Both the position numbers and the translations under genes were made by a program. The notes below the pieces were generated by a model. That model was not told the DNA's origin and ran no database searches. It worked only from the letters and a program-made list of their open reading frames with translations. From assembly GCA_945788445.1 (NCBI GenBank), contig CALZMA010000026.1, positions 1 to 9,170 of the forward strand: 9,170 nt of DNA. The letters run 5' to 3'. Position 1 is the stretch's first letter, and each line of letters opens with the position of its first letter. This stretch comes from an uncultured Bacteroidales bacterium (GTDB lineage Bacteria; Bacteroidota; Bacteroidia; Bacteroidales; Bacteroidaceae). This document shows positions 7,266 to 9,170 of the stretch, one piece after another.

Positions 7266-8423
7266 ATGTCACTCCATAAATCCCTGCGCCTTTCGGCCGT
7301 ACTCCTCTGCTTCTTCACCATGGGCTTCGTGGACCTCGTGGGCATCGCCACGAACTACGTGCAGAAAGACCTCGGACTCACCGATGCTGAGGCCAACCTC
7401 TTCCCCTCCCTCGTGTTCTTCTGGTTTCTCCTCTTCTCCGTGCCCACGGGCATACTCATGAACCGCATCGGCCGCAAGCGCACGGTCGAAATCTCCCTTC
7501 TGGTCACGCTGGCCTCCCTCGTGCTGCCTCTCTTCGGCGAAAGCTACGGGCTGATGCTCGCCACCTTCTCCCTGCTTGGCATTGGCAATGCACTCATGCA
7601 GACTTCGCTCAACCCGCTCGTGAGCAACGTGGTGAGCAAGGAGCGCCTGACCTCTACGCTCACCTTCGGGCAGTTTGTCAAGGCCATCGCATCCTTCGTA
7701 GCCCCGCTCCTCGCCGCTTGGGGCGCCATGGGCGGTCTGCCCGTCCCGGGGCTTGGCTGGCGCACGCTGTTCGCCGTCTACGGACTCATCGCCGTGGGTG
7801 CCGTGCTGGTGCTTTCCGCCACCCCCATCCGCGAACAGGAGGCCGACGAAGCCTGTGGCTTCGGCTCTACGCTCTCCCTGCTCCGCCAGCCCTTCGTCTT
7901 CCTGGCTTTCTGCGGCATCCTTTGCCACGTGGGCATCGATGTGGGCACCAACACCACCGCACCGCGCCTGCTGATGGAGCGGGCGGGCCTTTCGCTCGAG
8001 ACGGCGGGCTTGGCCACGAGCATCTACTTCGTTTGCCGCACGGTGGGCTGTCTGGCAGGCAGCGCGCTGATGCAGCGTGTCCAGCCCCGCCTCGTGTTCG
8101 GCGTGAGCTGTGTGGCCATGGTCGTGGCCCTCGTCAGCCTCGCCCTGTTGCAGAGTGAAGCCGGGCTGTATGTGAGCATTGGTTTGGTAGGCCTGGCCAA
8201 CAGCAACATTTTTCCCATTATCTTTGCCGCAGCCTTGAACCGCACGCCGCGCCAAGCCAACGCCGTGAGTGCGCTCATGATCATGGGCCTCTTCGGTGGC
8301 ACCATCTTCCCCCTGCTCATGGGAGTTGCCTCCGACGCAGTGGGCCAACAGGGTGCCGTGGCCGTGATGGCCTTTGCCGCAGTCTATCTCAGCTTCCTCG
8401 CCACGCGCTTGCAACAAAAGTAA
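7266..8423 (+). CDS. MFS sugar permease, fucose/glucose-galactose permease (FHS) type; putative fructose importer
   Basis: A 385-residue, very hydrophobic inner-membrane protein with about twelve predicted helices. The loop after helix 2 carries the MFS signature GILMNRIGRKR (62-72). HVGIDVGTN (221-229) and NSNIFPIIF (312-320) resemble the helix 7 and helix 10 segments of FucP/GluP-type H+ symporters. A polar central loop (about 188-205) separates the two six-helix halves. Length is slightly below the 400-440 usual for the family. I chose ATG at 7266. An upstream TTG at 7206 would add 20 polar residues and would lie within the predicted RNA structure. In the B. thetaiotaomicron levan locus the permease BT1758 occupies the matching place beside fructokinase BT1757, so fructose uptake is the likely role. 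The substrate is inferred from neighbours, since FHS members carry several hexoses. Confidence 0.9.
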   Translation: MSLHKSLRLSAVLLCFFTMGFVDLVGIATNYVQKDLGLTDAEANLFPSLVFFWFLLFSVPTGILMNRIGRKRTVEISLLVTLASLVLPLFGESYGLMLATFSLLGIGNALMQTSLNPLVSNVVSKERLTSTLTFGQFVKAIASFVAPLLAAWGAMGGLPVPGLGWRTLFAVYGLIAVGAVLVLSATPIREQEADEACGFGSTLSLLRQPFVFLAFCGILCHVGIDVGTNTTAPRLLMERAGLSLETAGLATSIYFVCRTVGCLAGSALMQRVQPRLVFGVSCVAMVVALVSLALLQSEAGLYVSIGLVGLANSNIFPIIFAAALNRTPRQANAVSALMIMGLFGGTIFPLLMGVASDAVGQQGAVAVMAFAAVYLSFLATRLQQK

Positions 8424-8444
8424 TCCGATAACCTTAAACAAAGA

Positions 8445-8520
8445 TCGTGCAAACCGAATGCAGAGACAAAAGGAAAGCCGAAGGATTTGTTTTTGCCCTG
8501 CTGAGGTGCAGCCTATCTTA
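8445..8520. repeat. Intergenic repeat-like element before the fructokinase gene
   Basis: The gap between the permease and kinase genes contains a left part (TCGTGCAAACCGAATGCAGA, 8445-8464), a weak ACAAA/TTTGT inverted repeat (8466-8470 with 8486-8490), and a right part with CTGC (8498-8501) able to pair with GCAG (8508-8511), followed by CCTATCTT. From memory this resembles a dispersed non-coding element often found between genes of Prevotella and Bacteroides. I cannot search a genome here, and only one copy lies in this window. No TAnnTTTG box is visible in the gap, so the kinase is probably co-transcribed with the permease. Confidence 0.4.
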
Positions 8521-8544
8521 TCCAAAGAATAAAAAATACCAACA

Positions 8545-9170
8545 ATGGAAACAACTGCGAAACCGATAGTAGTAGGAATGGGCGAAGCCCTTTGGGACGT
8601 GCTGCCCGACGGAAAAAAGATTGGCGGTGCCCCCGCAAACTTCGCCTTCCACGCAGGGCAGGCTGGAATGGATGCCCGTGTGGTGAGTGCCGTGGGCACG
8701 GACGCGCTCGGCGACGAAACCCTCCAGGCACTCCGCGACAAGAAACTGAATGTCGAAGCCGTGGCGCGCGTGGACTTCCCCACGGGCGTGGTGAACGTGA
8801 CGCTGGGCGAACAGGGTATACCGCAGTACGACATCCTCGAGGATGTCGCTTGGGACAACATGCCTTTCACGCCCGAAATCGAGGCGCTCACCCATTCGGC
8901 GCAGGCTGTCTGCTGGGGCACACTGGCACAGCGCAGCGCCACTTCGGCCAAGACCATCCTGCGCTTCCTCGACGCGATGCCCGAGGGCGGCGGGCGGCTG
9001 AAGGTCTTCGACATCAATCTCCGCCAGCAGTACTATACGGTGGAGGTGATTGAAGCCTCGTGTCGCAGAGCCAATGTACTGAAAATCAACGACGAGGAAC
9101 TCGTCGTGCTGTCTCGCCTGCTCCGTTTAGGCGCGACCGGTGTGGAGACGCAGTGCCGCGCGCTGATGGC
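8545..9170 (+). CDS. Fructokinase, PfkB/ribokinase family (C-terminus beyond window)
   Basis: The frame is open from ATG at 8545 to the right edge, giving 208 codons of an expected 290-300. It opens with VVGMGEALWDVLPDG and then GGAPANFAFHAG (27-38), the sugar-contacting N-terminal PfkB motif, continuing into VVSAVGTDALGD (46-57). DINLRQQYY (156-164) and KINDEE (180-185) are further fructokinase-type motifs. The C-terminal GAGD motif with the catalytic Asp and the ATP-binding segment would lie beyond the edge, so catalytic competence cannot be confirmed. It phosphorylates cytoplasmic fructose, probably to fructose-6-phosphate, the last step after uptake by the upstream permease. It starts 121 bases after the permease gene, with an A-rich stretch (AATAAAAAATACCAACA) before the ATG instead of a Shine-Dalgarno site. 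Another hexose substrate is possible but less likely in this context. Confidence 0.92.
   Translation, partial: METTAKPIVVGMGEALWDVLPDGKKIGGAPANFAFHAGQAGMDARVVSAVGTDALGDETLQALRDKKLNVEAVARVDFPTGVVNVTLGEQGIPQYDILEDVAWDNMPFTPEIEALTHSAQAVCWGTLAQRSATSAKTILRFLDAMPEGGGRLKVFDINLRQQYYTVEVIEASCRRANVLKINDEELVVLSRLLRLGATGVETQCRALM

Noticed and set aside
7269..9017. 582-codon minus-strand open frame
   Set aside because: It spans the antisense of two well-recognised genes and the gap between them. Its Gly/His/Glu-rich translation has no domain.
1..9170. tRNA, rRNA, CRISPR array, transposase or phage genes
   Set aside because: I saw no cloverleaf, rRNA-like stretch, regularly spaced repeat array or mobile-element protein motif on either strand.

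Overview
The window looks like chromosomal DNA of a GC-rich Bacteroidota, most likely a Prevotella/Bacteroides-type Bacteroidales. Four things point there: a hybrid two-component regulator, a TonB-receptor-like outer-membrane barrel, a lipoprotein family-32 glycoside hydrolase, and AT-rich intergenic promoters of the TAnnTTTG type with no clear Shine-Dalgarno sites. The genus is inferred from gene content only.

Layout. Positions 1-2406 on the minus strand hold most of a hybrid two-component sensor: periplasmic sugar-binding domain, membrane helix, histidine kinase and receiver. Its C-terminal end, expected to be an AraC-type DNA-binding domain, lies beyond the left edge. A 380-base divergent control region (2407-2786) carries a promoter-like box for each direction and a 13-base direct repeat with a 21-base period. 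Four plus-strand genes follow: a 777-residue outer-membrane beta-barrel protein (2787-5120), a GH32 fructosidase lipoprotein (5213-7087), an MFS sugar/H+ symporter of the fucose-permease type (7266-8423) and a PfkB-family fructokinase (8545 to the right edge, incomplete).

Together these form a compact fructan, fructo-oligosaccharide or sucrose utilisation locus. The barrel would admit the oligosaccharide, the GH32 enzyme would release fructose, the permease would carry it across the inner membrane, and the kinase would phosphorylate it. The regulator's periplasmic domain would sense free fructose, as the related BT1754 regulator does in Bacteroides thetaiotaomicron. No SusC/SusD pair is visible, and the barrel lacks the usual N-terminal extension domain.

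The least expected signal is in the 178-base gap between the GH32 gene and the permease. A TAGATTTG box is followed, near its predicted start site, by the first arm of a 14-bp stem. The stem closes 117 bases later and is followed directly by TTTT. Inside it are a second 5-bp stem and a possible small hairpin. This could be a structured leader or a short RNA with its own promoter. The gap before the fructokinase gene holds a sequence resembling a dispersed Bacteroidales intergenic repeat.
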